Positions 8,204 through 16,366 of a DNA stretch of 25,385 bases are shown here, piece by piece (position 1 is the stretch's first letter; the number at the start of each line of letters is the position of its first letter). The notes beneath the pieces are model-generated. The model ran no database searches, was not told the origin of the DNA, and was given only the letters and a program-made list of their open reading frames with translations. The translations under genes were made by a program, and so were the position numbers. This DNA comes from DATBRC01 sp036560485 (GTDB taxonomy: Bacteria > Pseudomonadota > Gammaproteobacteria > Burkholderiales > Burkholderiaceae_D): contig DATBRC010000035.1 of assembly GCA_036560485.1 (NCBI GenBank), forward strand, positions 1-25,385, read 5' to 3'.

Positions 8204-8860
8204 TCAGGAGCCTTGTGATACTTGTGCCTGCGGCACTTTGTCGTCTTCTATGTATTCAAAAATTTTCACGACTCTTGTTACGCCGCTGACGCCGCTTGCG
8301 ATTTCGCCTGCGATCCTGCCCTCACGCTGTGTAACGCGGCCCATCAAGTAAACAGTACCGCGTTCTGTAACAACCTTGTACAAATTGGCTGAAATATCTT
8401 TTGCATCGACCAGCGACGCTTTGACTTTTCCGGTGATGATCGTGTCGCTGGTGCGTGAAGTAATGCTTGAGGTGCCTGATACTTCCAATTCGTTGACCAC
8501 AGATACCACGCCTTCGATCGCGGCGGTTTCACGCTCGACCGCCGCTTTCATTTTTTCGTCTTGCACTTCGCCGGTCAACAATACCTTGCGGTTATAGCTG
8601 TTGATATTGACATGACCACCATCGCCTATCAGATTGCCAATACGGTTGCCTGCTTTGAAAACAATCCCTTTATCTTCGGTTTGCGCGCCAATCGTGCGAC
8701 GGTCAGAGGCAGAAAGCCCTCCCATAGCAACCGCGCCGCCGACTGCCATTTCGATACAACCTTGCAGGCTGATTGTCACGGCACTGCACAATGCAATGGT
8801 TGCCAAAGGGCGCCGCAGGTTTCGCCAATTTCTCTGCCACTTGTTTTGCCCATCAATCAT
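8204..8860 (-). CDS. dolP: BON-domain outer-membrane lipoprotein (DolP/YraP-like)
   Basis: A lipoprotein of 218 residues with two BON domains (about 55-125 and 130-200), the arrangement of E. coli DolP (YraP), which supports outer-membrane integrity and localises at division sites. The signal peptide ends in SLQGC, with lipidated Cys35. The second BON domain contains ITGKVKASLVDAKDI and YLMGRVTQREG. The start at 8860 is preferred over upstream ATGs because GGAGGTG lies about 6 bases before it. That start overlaps the last 8 bases of the preceding SIS-domain gene, and its Shine-Dalgarno sequence is inside that gene, implying translational coupling. The order lpoA-yraN-diaA-dolP is the one in E. 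coli, which supports the assignment. Confidence 0.9.
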   Translation of the reverse strand: MIDGQNKWQRNWRNLRRPLATIALCSAVTISLQGCIEMAVGGAVAMGGLSASDRRTIGAQTEDKGIVFKAGNRIGNLIGDGGHVNINSYNRKVLLTGEVQDEKMKAAVERETAAIEGVVSVVNELEVSGTSSITSRTSDTIITGKVKASLVDAKDISANLYKVVTERGTVYLMGRVTQREGRIAGEIASGVSGVTRVVKIFEYIEDDKVPQAQVSQGS

Positions 8861-9449
8861 TTGCATCACCTCCAAATAGTGCGGCATCAATGCCATCACA
8901 TAAACAATGAATCGTTAATAAATGTACTTCCTGAATCCGTGCAGTACGGTCATGCGGCACGCAAATATGGACATCGGCATCGGTCAGCAATTTGCCGATG
9001 GCACCGCCGCCTTTGCCCGTCATGGCGATGACGCGCATCTCACGCTCCAGCGCCACTTCAATCGCAGCGATGACATTGGCTGAATTGCCGGATGTCGACA
9101 GCGCCAGCAAAATATCGCCTGCCTGCCCAAATGCTTGTACCTGTTTGCTGAAGATCTCTTTGTAACTGTAATCGTTGCCGACTGCGGTCAAAATCGAGGT
9201 ATCCGTAGTCAAGGCCAGGCCCGGCAAAGGTAAGCGCTCGCGCTCGAAACGGCCCACCAATTCTGCCGCAAAATGCTGGCAGTCCGCAGCAGAGCCGCCA
9301 TTGCCACAGGCAAGAACCTTGTTGCCATTAGACAAGGCGGTGAACATTAGTTCCACCGCTTGTGATATCGGATGGGCCAGCACGGAGGCGGCTTGAATTT
9401 TTAATTCGGCACTTTCATTGAAGTGATCGAGGATGCGTTGATTATTCAT
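8853..9449 (-). CDS. gmhA: SIS-domain phosphoheptose isomerase / DiaA-like protein
   Basis: A 198-residue single-SIS protein. Two roles are possible: GmhA, which converts sedoheptulose 7-phosphate to D-glycero-D-manno-heptose 7-phosphate for LPS core, or DiaA, which binds DnaA and times replication initiation. Its position between yraN and dolP is that of E. coli diaA, and the C-terminal CLCDGIDAALF resembles DiaA. However, it keeps residues equivalent to the GmhA catalytic pair: E63 in AAELVGRF and H181 in RIQEVHLLTIH, where E. coli DiaA, from memory, has Asn at the latter position. Sugar-phosphate binding motifs are CGNGGSAAD and STSGNSANV. A perfect TATAAT (minus strand, 9459-9464) lies 9 bases before the ATG with no good -35 box; if used, the transcript would be almost leaderless. 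Confidence 0.9.
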   Translation of the reverse strand: MNNQRILDHFNESAELKIQAASVLAHPISQAVELMFTALSNGNKVLACGNGGSAADCQHFAAELVGRFERERLPLPGLALTTDTSILTAVGNDYSYKEIFSKQVQAFGQAGDILLALSTSGNSANVIAAIEVALEREMRVIAMTGKGGGAIGKLLTDADVHICVPHDRTARIQEVHLLTIHCLCDGIDAALFGGDAND

Positions 9450-9488
9450 GGTGGGATGATTATATCGTCGGTTCGAGTTAATGCTGAT

Positions 9489-9863
9489 TTATGTGTTGAT
9501 TGCGTTCTTGATCCAATTCAGGTGGTCCCCGTCAATGGCGACCACATCAAAGCGGCAAGCTGGTGGCATTTTATAGCGTTGCAGGTAAATTTGGGCAGCA
9601 ATGATCAAACGCGCCTGTTTCGCGGACGTGACACTGGCCGCCGCACCGCCATGTCGTGCATCGGCGCGCTTTCTCACTTCAACAAATACCAACGTGCCGT
9701 ACTGTTGCATGACCAAGTCGATTTCACCACCCTTGCAACGAAAATTTCGCGTGATGAGTTTCAGACCATGCTGCTCCAGATGGCTTAACGCCGCATCTTC
9801 GCCGACTTGCCCTTGAATTTGCTTATCAGTGCGTTTGTGCAGTAGTTTGTTTAATAATCCCAT
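9489..9863 (-). CDS. yraN: YraN family (UPF0102) predicted nuclease-like protein
   Basis: A small protein of 124 residues with the YraN/UPF0102 pattern, a PD-(D/E)xK-type fold. GQVGEDAALSHL and ITRNFRCKGGEIDLV carry E47 and D49. The core strand FVEVRKR (E62, with Arg at the position often held by the catalytic Lys) and the AAASVTSAKQARL segment follow. The family is resolvase-like by fold, but its function is not established and the Arg leaves nuclease activity doubtful. It starts 14 bp after lpoA and ends 39 bp before the SIS-domain gene, in the usual order. No distinct ribosome-binding site is seen. Confidence 0.92.
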   Translation of the reverse strand: MGLLNKLLHKRTDKQIQGQVGEDAALSHLEQHGLKLITRNFRCKGGEIDLVMQQYGTLVFVEVRKRADARHGGAAASVTSAKQARLIIAAQIYLQRYKMPPACRFDVVAIDGDHLNWIKNAINT

Positions 9864-9877
9864 GGTGCGATTCAGTA

Positions 9878-11068
9878 TTATTTGGCGGTGTCTACAGGCA
9901 CCAAACTGCCTTTTCGGTAAATCGCTTGTTGTTCAACGCGTTTGAAGGATGGCGTGCCTTTGCCAAAACTGATGGTCAATGCGCCTGTTACGCCGTCGAT
10001 GGTGAAATCGGAATGCTGCGTGGCGATTTCCTTTGCAACGCGATATGCGTCGATGCCTAGTGCATAAAGCCGCTGCAAATCGGCACGGCGCTGTTGATTC
10101 TCTTTTGTTGGCAATGGCGGATAACTCATCACCGCCAAGTGATCGGGTTCCAGCTGCCATGGAATATCGACCAAATGCACATTATTCATTTCCGGCATCG
10201 GCGTAGCAGTTTGTTGTTCTGATAATGTCAGCGCATTTAATTGCGAGGTGCCATACATCGGCACATCATTGCCGATGACCATGCGCAATTGCGACGCTTG
10301 TTGCGCATCGAGTGCGGCAAACAAGAGCGCAGGTTTTTCAGTTTGAATGCGCGTTTTTAATTTCTCCATGCTGCTGGCACTTAAATAACCTTCCACGTCT
10401 GGTATTTCAATCAGCTGTTGGGTAAGGCCATGCCGCTGCCATTCTTCAGTAAAAGCTGTAGCTGCACGATGCTGCCACGCTGTATCAGTGGAAACGATGA
10501 ATGCATGGCTGGATTTTTTTCCTGTGCTTGCCCAATTGGCGATTTGCCGCGCCTCGTCTTCGATGGAAAATCCCATCATCAGCATTTTTTGCGGGAGAAT
10601 CACTTCATCACTCGCTTCATTATCCAGCTGGGCGAGTGCGATCGTAGGCTTGCTGATTTTTTCGTTTTGCACGACTGCCGCGACATCATCGCGCGATAGC
10701 GGTCCGATCACATAATCATATTCATAAGCGGCATCGGCATAAGCTTGCAATACATCCTTAGGTTGTTCGCCGCTTGGAAAGATTCGGATCTTGACGTCGG
10801 CGCCGTCACGCTCATAAGCGGCGAAAAAACCGGCGCGTACCGCTTCAGCCGCTGAAGCCAAAGCCGGTGAATTCAGAGGTAGCAATAATGCCATGCGAAT
10901 TTGCGGGCGAGTTGGCGGGATGGGCTGAGTATCATCCTTGGTGGCGGGGTTCACTGATCCTGCGGTGCTTGGCATAGTTGTATTTGTTTGCGCAGACGCG
11001 CACAATCCGCTCAGCAGGTATGCAAGCATCCCAACCAGCAGGAACAGTTTTACCAATTTATTCAACAT
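9878..11068 (-). CDS. lpoA: Penicillin-binding protein activator (LpoA-like)
   Basis: A 396-residue exported protein related to the C-terminal, periplasmic-binding-protein-like domain of LpoA (YraM), the activator of PBP1A in enterobacteria. The domain opens with RMALLLPLNSPALASAAEAVRAGF, and the YDYVIGPLSRDDV and FIVSTDTAWQHRA segments follow. It lacks the N-terminal TPR half of E. coli LpoA (678 residues). The chosen start at 11068 is preceded by GTGGAGG at good spacing and begins directly with the signal sequence. The signal ends in LCASAQ, which looks like a signal peptidase I site rather than a good lipobox, so outer-membrane lipidation is doubtful. A longer frame back to 11128 lacks a ribosome-binding site. 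It leads the minus-strand yra-type cluster and diverges from rsmI. Confidence 0.85.
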   Translation of the reverse strand: MLNKLVKLFLLVGMLAYLLSGLCASAQTNTTMPSTAGSVNPATKDDTQPIPPTRPQIRMALLLPLNSPALASAAEAVRAGFFAAYERDGADVKIRIFPSGEQPKDVLQAYADAAYEYDYVIGPLSRDDVAAVVQNEKISKPTIALAQLDNEASDEVILPQKMLMMGFSIEDEARQIANWASTGKKSSHAFIVSTDTAWQHRAATAFTEEWQRHGLTQQLIEIPDVEGYLSASSMEKLKTRIQTEKPALLFAALDAQQASQLRMVIGNDVPMYGTSQLNALTLSEQQTATPMPEMNNVHLVDIPWQLEPDHLAVMSYPPLPTKENQQRRADLQRLYALGIDAYRVAKEIATQHSDFTIDGVTGALTISFGKGTPSFKRVEQQAIYRKGSLVPVDTAK

Positions 11069-11080
11069 TGCCGCCTCCAC

Positions 11081-11995
11081 ATGAATCAATCCACGACCAA
11101 TTCGACTCATACCTTGCCGATGATGCAAGAGGTGTCACAACAGATTTATTCTGCGTCCACATTATATGTGGTGGCCACGCCGATCGGGAATATTGCTGAT
11201 ATCAGTTTGCGCGCGTTGCATCTGTTATCCATCGCCGATGCCGTTGCTTGCGAGGATACACGCAATACCGCACAGCTTTTGGCACGTTACGGCTTGTCAA
11301 AAACCTTGATTGCAGCACATGAACATAACGAGCGTGAAGTTGCCGAAAAATTGATCGCCAGGTTGCAAGCGGGGGAACGGATTGCGCTGGTATCCGATGC
11401 AGGGACACCAGCCGTATCGGATCCGGGCGCACGTATTGTGGATGCCGTGCGTAATGCAGGTTTGCGCGTAGTGCCCCTGCCCGGCGCATCTGCTGCGGTA
11501 ACCGCGTTGTCGGCCAGTGGTTTGCTCAATGATCAATTTTATTTTGTCGGATTCCTGCCTGCCAAGGCAAAACAGCGCGATACGGTATTGTCGAGTCTGC
11601 GTAGCGTACCGGCAACATTGGTTTTATACGAAGCGCCACATCGCATCGTTGATACGGTAGACGCGTTGGTTGCTGCATTCGAACCGAGCAGGCAGATTGT
11701 TTTTGCACGTGAATTGACCAAGCTGTTTGAAGAAATTCATCGCTGCCCGATGTCGGAAGCTGCAACTTGGCTGACTGCGGATAGTCATCGGCAAAAAGGG
11801 GAATTCGTCATATTGATCGAAGCAGCGCCTGTTGCAATGGATACCGATGCTGCAGAAGCAGAACGCATTCTCACGATCTTGCTGGCAGAGTGTTCAGTCA
11901 AACAAGCGGCTGCATTGGCCGCGCAAATAACCGGTCAAAAAAAGAATGCGTTGTATGAGCGCGCGTTGCAGATGAAAGATGCTGCGGCTGAATAG
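11081..11995 (+). CDS. rsmI: 16S rRNA (cytidine(1402)-2'-O)-methyltransferase
   Basis: RsmI 2'-O-methylates C1402 in the ribosomal P site using SAM. Its tetrapyrrole-methylase fold is recognised by TLYVVATPIGNIADISLRAL at the N terminus, the ACEDTRNT segment, and the SAM-binding LVSDAGTPAVSDPG loop. The conserved YEAPHRI and the C-terminal helical region follow. From the ATG at 11081 it has 304 residues; ATGs at 11120 and 11123 are also possible and none has a clear Shine-Dalgarno sequence. At 11081 only 12 bp separate it from the lpoA start, so the two promoters must lie within the opposing gene. RsmI beside LpoA is a widely conserved divergent pair. It ends 24 bp from the convergent rlpA gene with no obvious terminator. 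Confidence 0.93.
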   Translation: MNQSTTNSTHTLPMMQEVSQQIYSASTLYVVATPIGNIADISLRALHLLSIADAVACEDTRNTAQLLARYGLSKTLIAAHEHNEREVAEKLIARLQAGERIALVSDAGTPAVSDPGARIVDAVRNAGLRVVPLPGASAAVTALSASGLLNDQFYFVGFLPAKAKQRDTVLSSLRSVPATLVLYEAPHRIVDTVDALVAAFEPSRQIVFARELTKLFEEIHRCPMSEAATWLTADSHRQKGEFVILIEAAPVAMDTDAAEAERILTILLAECSVKQAAALAAQITGQKKNALYERALQMKDAAAE

Positions 11996-12019
11996 CGCAC
12001 CGATACGTTATGCAAATGT

Positions 12020-13132
12020 TTATCGTTGCACCACCAGAGGTTTGGTTGCACCGGTTCCCTGTAACTTCTGTGCCGCAGCAGCAGCCTCTTCTTTGGTGCT
12101 GAAAGGTCCGCAATACAAACGATACAACGCGTTACTCTGCGCGATTTCAATCGACGGTAAATTGTTTGCCCATTGTTGCTGTAGTTGAGTGCGAATTGAC
12201 TCAGCGTGCTCCGCTTGTGAATACGCTCCCAATTGAATATAGAAGTTGCCTGCTGCGGCAGCTTGCGCTATCGGAGGACTTGCACTGACGGTGATGCCGG
12301 TAGGTTTGGCTGTAGCGGCATCCGGCAGATTGGTTGATGCTGCTGATGGCAAAGGGTTGGCATCATTGTGCAGCATGGCTTCCACTGCAGCCTGCGATGC
12401 AGAAGGTATCGCAGGTGCTGCTGCAATTGGTAATGAAGCAGATGCCGGCACTGATTCGACGCGAGTCGATGCACTTGGATTTTCCTGTTTCTCTTTAGCC
12501 AAACGCGCGATGTCATCCGGCAGAAGCCGTTCAACTTCCAGTTCACTGCTGCCCGTACTGAGATAGCCCAGCTTCAACGCTGCTGTGTAGGATAAATCGA
12601 TAATACGTCCTGCATGGAATGGCCCGCGGTCATTGATGCGGACAATCACTTGCTGACCATTGGCGAGATTGGTGACGCGCGCATACGATGGGATTGGCAG
12701 GGTTGGATGAGCGGCGGTCATCTTGTACATGTCGTACAGTTCGCCTGACGAAGTTTTCTGTCCGTGAAACTTCTTGCCATACCAACTACCGATGCCGCGC
12801 TGTTTGAATGGTTTGTTGTCGGTGAGTGGTGAATAGGTTTTGCCGAACACCACATAAGGGCGATTGCCTTTTGTCGAATACGGTTCGATCTTCGGTTCGG
12901 CATCGGGAATGGCTTGCAAATTTTCCGGCGGTTTTTCACCCGGGCCATCATCCAGATAATAACCGCCACGTCCTGAACCTGCGGGTGGCAGTGCTGGAGC
13001 GCTGGATGTGGAAGTTGCGATTGATTTGTGGCTTGCAGATGGTGCAATAGGGGTGCTACTACAGCCGATCAGTATCAAGACCGGCGCAAGTATCGTCAGG
13101 GATCGTGCAATGTTGTTCTGAAGTATTCGCAT
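12020..13132 (-). CDS. rlpA: Septal ring lytic transglycosylase RlpA lipoprotein
   Basis: RlpA cleaves peptide-free (denuded) glycan strands at division septa. The 370-residue protein has a signal with lipobox LIGC (Cys24), a Pro/Ala/Ser-rich linker, and a double-psi beta-barrel domain (about 110-205). The latter contains GIGSWYGKKFHG, AAHPTLP (H142) and INDRGPF (D168), the His and Asp being the probable catalytic counterparts. A low-complexity Ala/Pro linker leads to a SPOR domain (about 290-370, FYIQLGAYS and YRLYCGPFS), which targets denuded septal glycan. GGGAGAGG precedes the ATG. The gene starts 18 bp after rodA and is the last of the mreB-mreC-mreD-mrdA-rodA-rlpA run. No terminator is visible before convergent rsmI. 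Confidence 0.95.
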   Translation of the reverse strand: MRILQNNIARSLTILAPVLILIGCSSTPIAPSASHKSIATSTSSAPALPPAGSGRGGYYLDDGPGEKPPENLQAIPDAEPKIEPYSTKGNRPYVVFGKTYSPLTDNKPFKQRGIGSWYGKKFHGQKTSSGELYDMYKMTAAHPTLPIPSYARVTNLANGQQVIVRINDRGPFHAGRIIDLSYTAALKLGYLSTGSSELEVERLLPDDIARLAKEKQENPSASTRVESVPASASLPIAAAPAIPSASQAAVEAMLHNDANPLPSAASTNLPDAATAKPTGITVSASPPIAQAAAAGNFYIQLGAYSQAEHAESIRTQLQQQWANNLPSIEIAQSNALYRLYCGPFSTKEEAAAAAQKLQGTGATKPLVVQR

Positions 13133-13150
13133 TGCCTCTCCCGATAATAA

Positions 13151-14263
13151 TTAGCTCTGAATCAACTTGCGATGCCGCTGTATGCTCATCAAAATGCCTG
13201 CACCCAATCCGAGTGTTACCAACGCCGTGCCGCCGTAGCTCATGAATGGCAATGGTACGCCGACCACCGGCAGAATGCCGCTCACCATGCCCATATTGAC
13301 GAACACATAGGTAAAGAAGATCAAGGTAATGGCACCGGCCAGCAATCGTGTGAAGAAAGTTGGTGCATTGGCTGCGATGACTAATCCGCGGCCAATCAAC
13401 AGCAGATACAACACCATCAAAATGATATTGCCGATCATGCCAAACTCTTCTGAATAAACGGCAAAAATAAAGTCGGTGGTACGTTCAGGAATAAATTCCA
13501 GATGCGCTTGCGTGCCTTGCAAATAGCCTTTTCCCGTAATGCCGCCGGAGCCGACCGCAATGGTCGATTGAATAATGTGGAATCCTTTACCGAGCGGATC
13601 GGAGGATGGATCGATCAGCATCTTCAGTCGCTCTCGCTGATAGTCATGCAAGAAAGTCCACAGCACCGGCAAGCTGGCTCCTGCTGTGACAATCAGGCCG
13701 GTCAAGACTTTCCATGACAGCCCCGCCAGGAAAATGACATAGAACCCGGCGGCCAGCACCAGAATCGCGGTGCCCAAATCCGGCTGTCTGGCGATCAAAC
13801 CGACCGGAATCGCCAATAGCAAGGTTGCTACCAGAAATTCGCGCCAATGGATCATGCCTTCGCGTTTCTGGAAGAACCATGCAAGCATCAGCGGCATCGC
13901 GATTTTCATGATTTCCGATGGTTGAATCACGACGCCGACATTGATCCAGCGACGTGCGCCCTTTTTCACCAAGCCAAATACAGCGACAGCGATCAGCAAG
14001 GTAACGCCGACCGTATACAGCGGCACGGCAAAGCGCATCAGGGTTTGTGGCGGAACATTGGCTGCAATCCACATGATGACAAATGCCACCATGATGTTAC
14101 GCAACTGGTCTTCGACACGGCCGGGAAAATCAATGCCGGCCGAATAGAGTGTCACGATGCCGATCGACATGATCAAAAACAGGATGAGCGCAAGCGGCCC
14201 GTCGAATACAGTGAAGTAGGATTTGATGCGCGGCCACAGCGGTTGTCGATTGGATAGATGCAT
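13151..14263 (-). CDS. rodA: Rod-shape determining glycan polymerase RodA
   Basis: A SEDS-family integral membrane peptidoglycan glycosyltransferase that partners PBP2 in cell elongation. At 370 residues it has the usual length and about ten hydrophobic segments. Family motifs include GARRWINVG, QPSEIMKIAMPL, ARQPDLGTAIL (with the essential Asp of the large extracellular loop region), GSGGITGKG, FIPERTTDFIFAV and the C-terminal LPFMSYGGTALV. It starts 8 bp after mrdA; GGAG and AGGG spanning the mrdA stop may supply the ribosome-binding site. The genes on either side belong to the same elongation cluster. Confidence 0.97.
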   Translation of the reverse strand: MHLSNRQPLWPRIKSYFTVFDGPLALILFLIMSIGIVTLYSAGIDFPGRVEDQLRNIMVAFVIMWIAANVPPQTLMRFAVPLYTVGVTLLIAVAVFGLVKKGARRWINVGVVIQPSEIMKIAMPLMLAWFFQKREGMIHWREFLVATLLLAIPVGLIARQPDLGTAILVLAAGFYVIFLAGLSWKVLTGLIVTAGASLPVLWTFLHDYQRERLKMLIDPSSDPLGKGFHIIQSTIAVGSGGITGKGYLQGTQAHLEFIPERTTDFIFAVYSEEFGMIGNIILMVLYLLLIGRGLVIAANAPTFFTRLLAGAITLIFFTYVFVNMGMVSGILPVVGVPLPFMSYGGTALVTLGLGAGILMSIQRHRKLIQS

Positions 14264-14272
14264 CGTATGCCC

Positions 14273-16255
14273 TTACTCCGTATTTCCATGTGTGACGGCA
14301 CCGGCTTTAGGGCCGCCATTGGACTCTTCATCGGCCTTGAGCTCGGCTTCCGAGCGCGTATCGGTTGGCTCGTCTTTTGTCGCAGGCGGTTTATCCTTGT
14401 CTTCCGGCTTTTTCCCGAGAAGATAATAGTCCAACGCCTTCTTGACGATTGGCGCTGCAGCTTCGGCGCCGAAGCCACCGTTTTCCACTACGATCGCAAT
14501 CGCGATACGCGGATTGTCCGCTGGCGCAAATGCAGTGTAGAGCGAGTGATCGCGCTGGCGTTCAGCGACTTTCTTGGCATCGTACTTTTCATTCTTCTTG
14601 ATTGCGACCACCTGCGCTGTACCGGTCTTGCCGGCGGAGACATATTCTGCCTTGGCAAATACGCCTGCGGACGTGCCTTCTTTGGTCACACCAACCATCG
14701 CGTTTTTAATGATATCGATATTCTCTTGTTTCAAATTGATGCGATAACTTTCTTTCGGCACGGTCGTGATCCGATCATGCGAAACGCCATTTTCAATGAT
14801 CTTGACCAAGTGGGGTTTCATCACGATGCCATTGTTGGCGAGTGTGGCAACTGCATGTGCCAGCTGCAGTGGCGTAAACGAGTTGTAACCTTGGCCAATG
14901 CCGAGCGAAATGGTTTCGCCCGCATACCATTTTTGCTGGGCTGCCGTTTTGTAGGCGGTACGCTTCCATTGCGTCGATGGCAGCAAGCCGCGCTTTTCAT
15001 GATCGAGATCGATGCCGGTCAATTGGCCGAAGCCGAACGGTTTCATGAAGTCATGGATTGCATCGACACCCAGATCATTGGCGAGCATGTAGTAGTAAGT
15101 GTCGCAGGATTGCACAATCGATTTATACATATCGACGAGCCCATGCCCGCCTTCCTTGTCATCGCGAAATCGATGATTGCCAAAGATGAAGTAGCCCGGA
15201 TCATAAATAACGGTGGAAGGTTTACGCTTGCCGAGTTCCAACGCCGCCAATGCCATGAATGGCTTGTAAGTTGAACCAGGTGGATAACTGCCGGAAAGCG
15301 GGCGATTAACCAAAGGGCGATCGGGTGAATTGTTCAGCTCATCCCAACTTTGCTGATCGATACCTTCGACGAATTGATTGGGGTCGAAGGTTGGCATCGA
15401 TACATACGCGAGGATATCGCCGGTGGATGGTTCAATTGCAATGAGCGCACCGCGTCGATCGCCAAACGCTTCTTCGACTACTTTTTGCAATTCGATATCA
15501 ATCGACAAGATCAAATTATTCCCGGGACTGGCAGGCGTGCGCGACAAGGTTCGTACCGCTCGGCCGCCGGCGGATACTTCGACTTCTTCATAGCCTGTGG
15601 TGCCATGCAATTCTTTTTCGTAGCTCTTCTCGAGCCCTTCCTTGCCGATATAGTCAGTGCCGTTGTAGTTGGCAGCATCGTCGGAATCATCAATCGTTGC
15701 GGCATCTTTCTGGCTGATGCGGCCGATATAGCCTATGACATGCGATGCGACTTCGCCCAATGGATATTGGCGGAACAGGCGCGCTTGAATTTCAACGCCG
15801 GGAAAACGATAACGTTGCGCGGTAAAGCGCGCGACTTCTTCATCGGTCAGGCGCGTGCGTATCGGCGTGCTCTCAAAATTCTTTGATTCTTCCAGTAATT
15901 TGCGAAAGCGTTTGCGGTCTTTGGTTTGAATGTCGACCAACGTCCCAAGCTCATCGATCAATGCATCGAGATCGCCGGTGATTTTCGATGGCGTAATTTC
16001 AAGTGTGTAAGCAGAAAAATTACGCGCCAGAATGGCGCCGTTGCGATCGAGAATCAGGCCGCGATTTGGCACCAGCGGAACGATGGAAATGCGATTCTCT
16101 TCTGCTTGTGCAGCATAGTCGCTGTGTTTGATTACCTGCAGCCAAAAAAAGCGCGCAAATAACAATCCAAAACAAATGAACACAAAAACGCCAACCGCCG
16201 ATAAGCGCAGCCGGAAAAAATGCAATTCACGTTCGGTATTTTTAAACTCAGTCAT
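14273..16255 (-). CDS. mrdA: Penicillin-binding protein 2 (peptidoglycan transpeptidase)
   Basis: A class B PBP, the transpeptidase of the elongasome that crosslinks glycan made by RodA. The 660 residues comprise a short cytoplasmic N terminus, one membrane anchor (about 20-40), a pedestal domain (about 60-235), and a transpeptidase domain. Catalytic motifs are complete: PPGSTYK (Ser328 nucleophile, Lys331), SCD (383-385) and KTGT (543-546). The C-terminal tail is highly charged and rich in Lys, Asp, Glu and Pro. The ATG lacks a strong ribosome-binding site. An 8-bp stem (16270-16277 with 16282-16289) lies just upstream and could influence translation. It sits 111 bp downstream of mreD and 8 bp upstream of rodA. 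Confidence 0.97.
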   Translation of the reverse strand: MTEFKNTERELHFFRLRLSAVGVFVFICFGLLFARFFWLQVIKHSDYAAQAEENRISIVPLVPNRGLILDRNGAILARNFSAYTLEITPSKITGDLDALIDELGTLVDIQTKDRKRFRKLLEESKNFESTPIRTRLTDEEVARFTAQRYRFPGVEIQARLFRQYPLGEVASHVIGYIGRISQKDAATIDDSDDAANYNGTDYIGKEGLEKSYEKELHGTTGYEEVEVSAGGRAVRTLSRTPASPGNNLILSIDIELQKVVEEAFGDRRGALIAIEPSTGDILAYVSMPTFDPNQFVEGIDQQSWDELNNSPDRPLVNRPLSGSYPPGSTYKPFMALAALELGKRKPSTVIYDPGYFIFGNHRFRDDKEGGHGLVDMYKSIVQSCDTYYYMLANDLGVDAIHDFMKPFGFGQLTGIDLDHEKRGLLPSTQWKRTAYKTAAQQKWYAGETISLGIGQGYNSFTPLQLAHAVATLANNGIVMKPHLVKIIENGVSHDRITTVPKESYRINLKQENIDIIKNAMVGVTKEGTSAGVFAKAEYVSAGKTGTAQVVAIKKNEKYDAKKVAERQRDHSLYTAFAPADNPRIAIAIVVENGGFGAEAAAPIVKKALDYYLLGKKPEDKDKPPATKDEPTDTRSEAELKADEESNGGPKAGAVTHGNTE

Positions 16256-16269
16256 GCCATCCGAGCCTT

Positions 16270-16289
16270 ATGGAAACGGAAGTTTCCAT
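16270..16289. other. Short perfect hairpin just upstream of mrdA
   Basis: ATGGAAAC (16270-16277) and GTTTCCAT (16282-16289) form an 8-bp perfect stem with a 4-base loop. On the transcribed minus strand it begins 14 bases upstream of the mrdA ATG. There is no T-run, so it is more likely an RNA structure between mreD and mrdA than a terminator. Confidence 0.5.
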
Positions 16290-16300
16290 TAAATCGTTCT

Positions 16301-16337
16301 TCTCTCCCGCATATGTGAGAGAGGTTGGGTGTGAGGG
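16301..16337. repeat. Degenerate copy of a common purine-rich palindromic intergenic repeat
   Basis: TCTCTC (16301-16306) pairs with GAGAGA (16317-16322), followed by GGTTGGGTGTGAGGG. The layout resembles the CTCTCCC...GGGAGAGGGTTGGGGTGAGGG sequence that recurs between genes in many proteobacterial genomes. This match is from memory; copy number here cannot be seen, since the window holds only one copy. Confidence 0.5.
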
Positions 16338-16366
16338 AGCGCACAAAGAACATTTATCGAAATGGA

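Noticed and set aside
9835..9844. TTGTGCAGTA, the same ten bases as the start of operator site 4.
   Set aside because: It is inside yraN and is not followed by CAAC, so it is treated as chance.
14258..15274. A 338-codon plus-strand frame opposite mrdA.
   Set aside because: It is antisense to a clearly recognised PBP2 gene with intact motifs, and its translation looks like random antisense composition.
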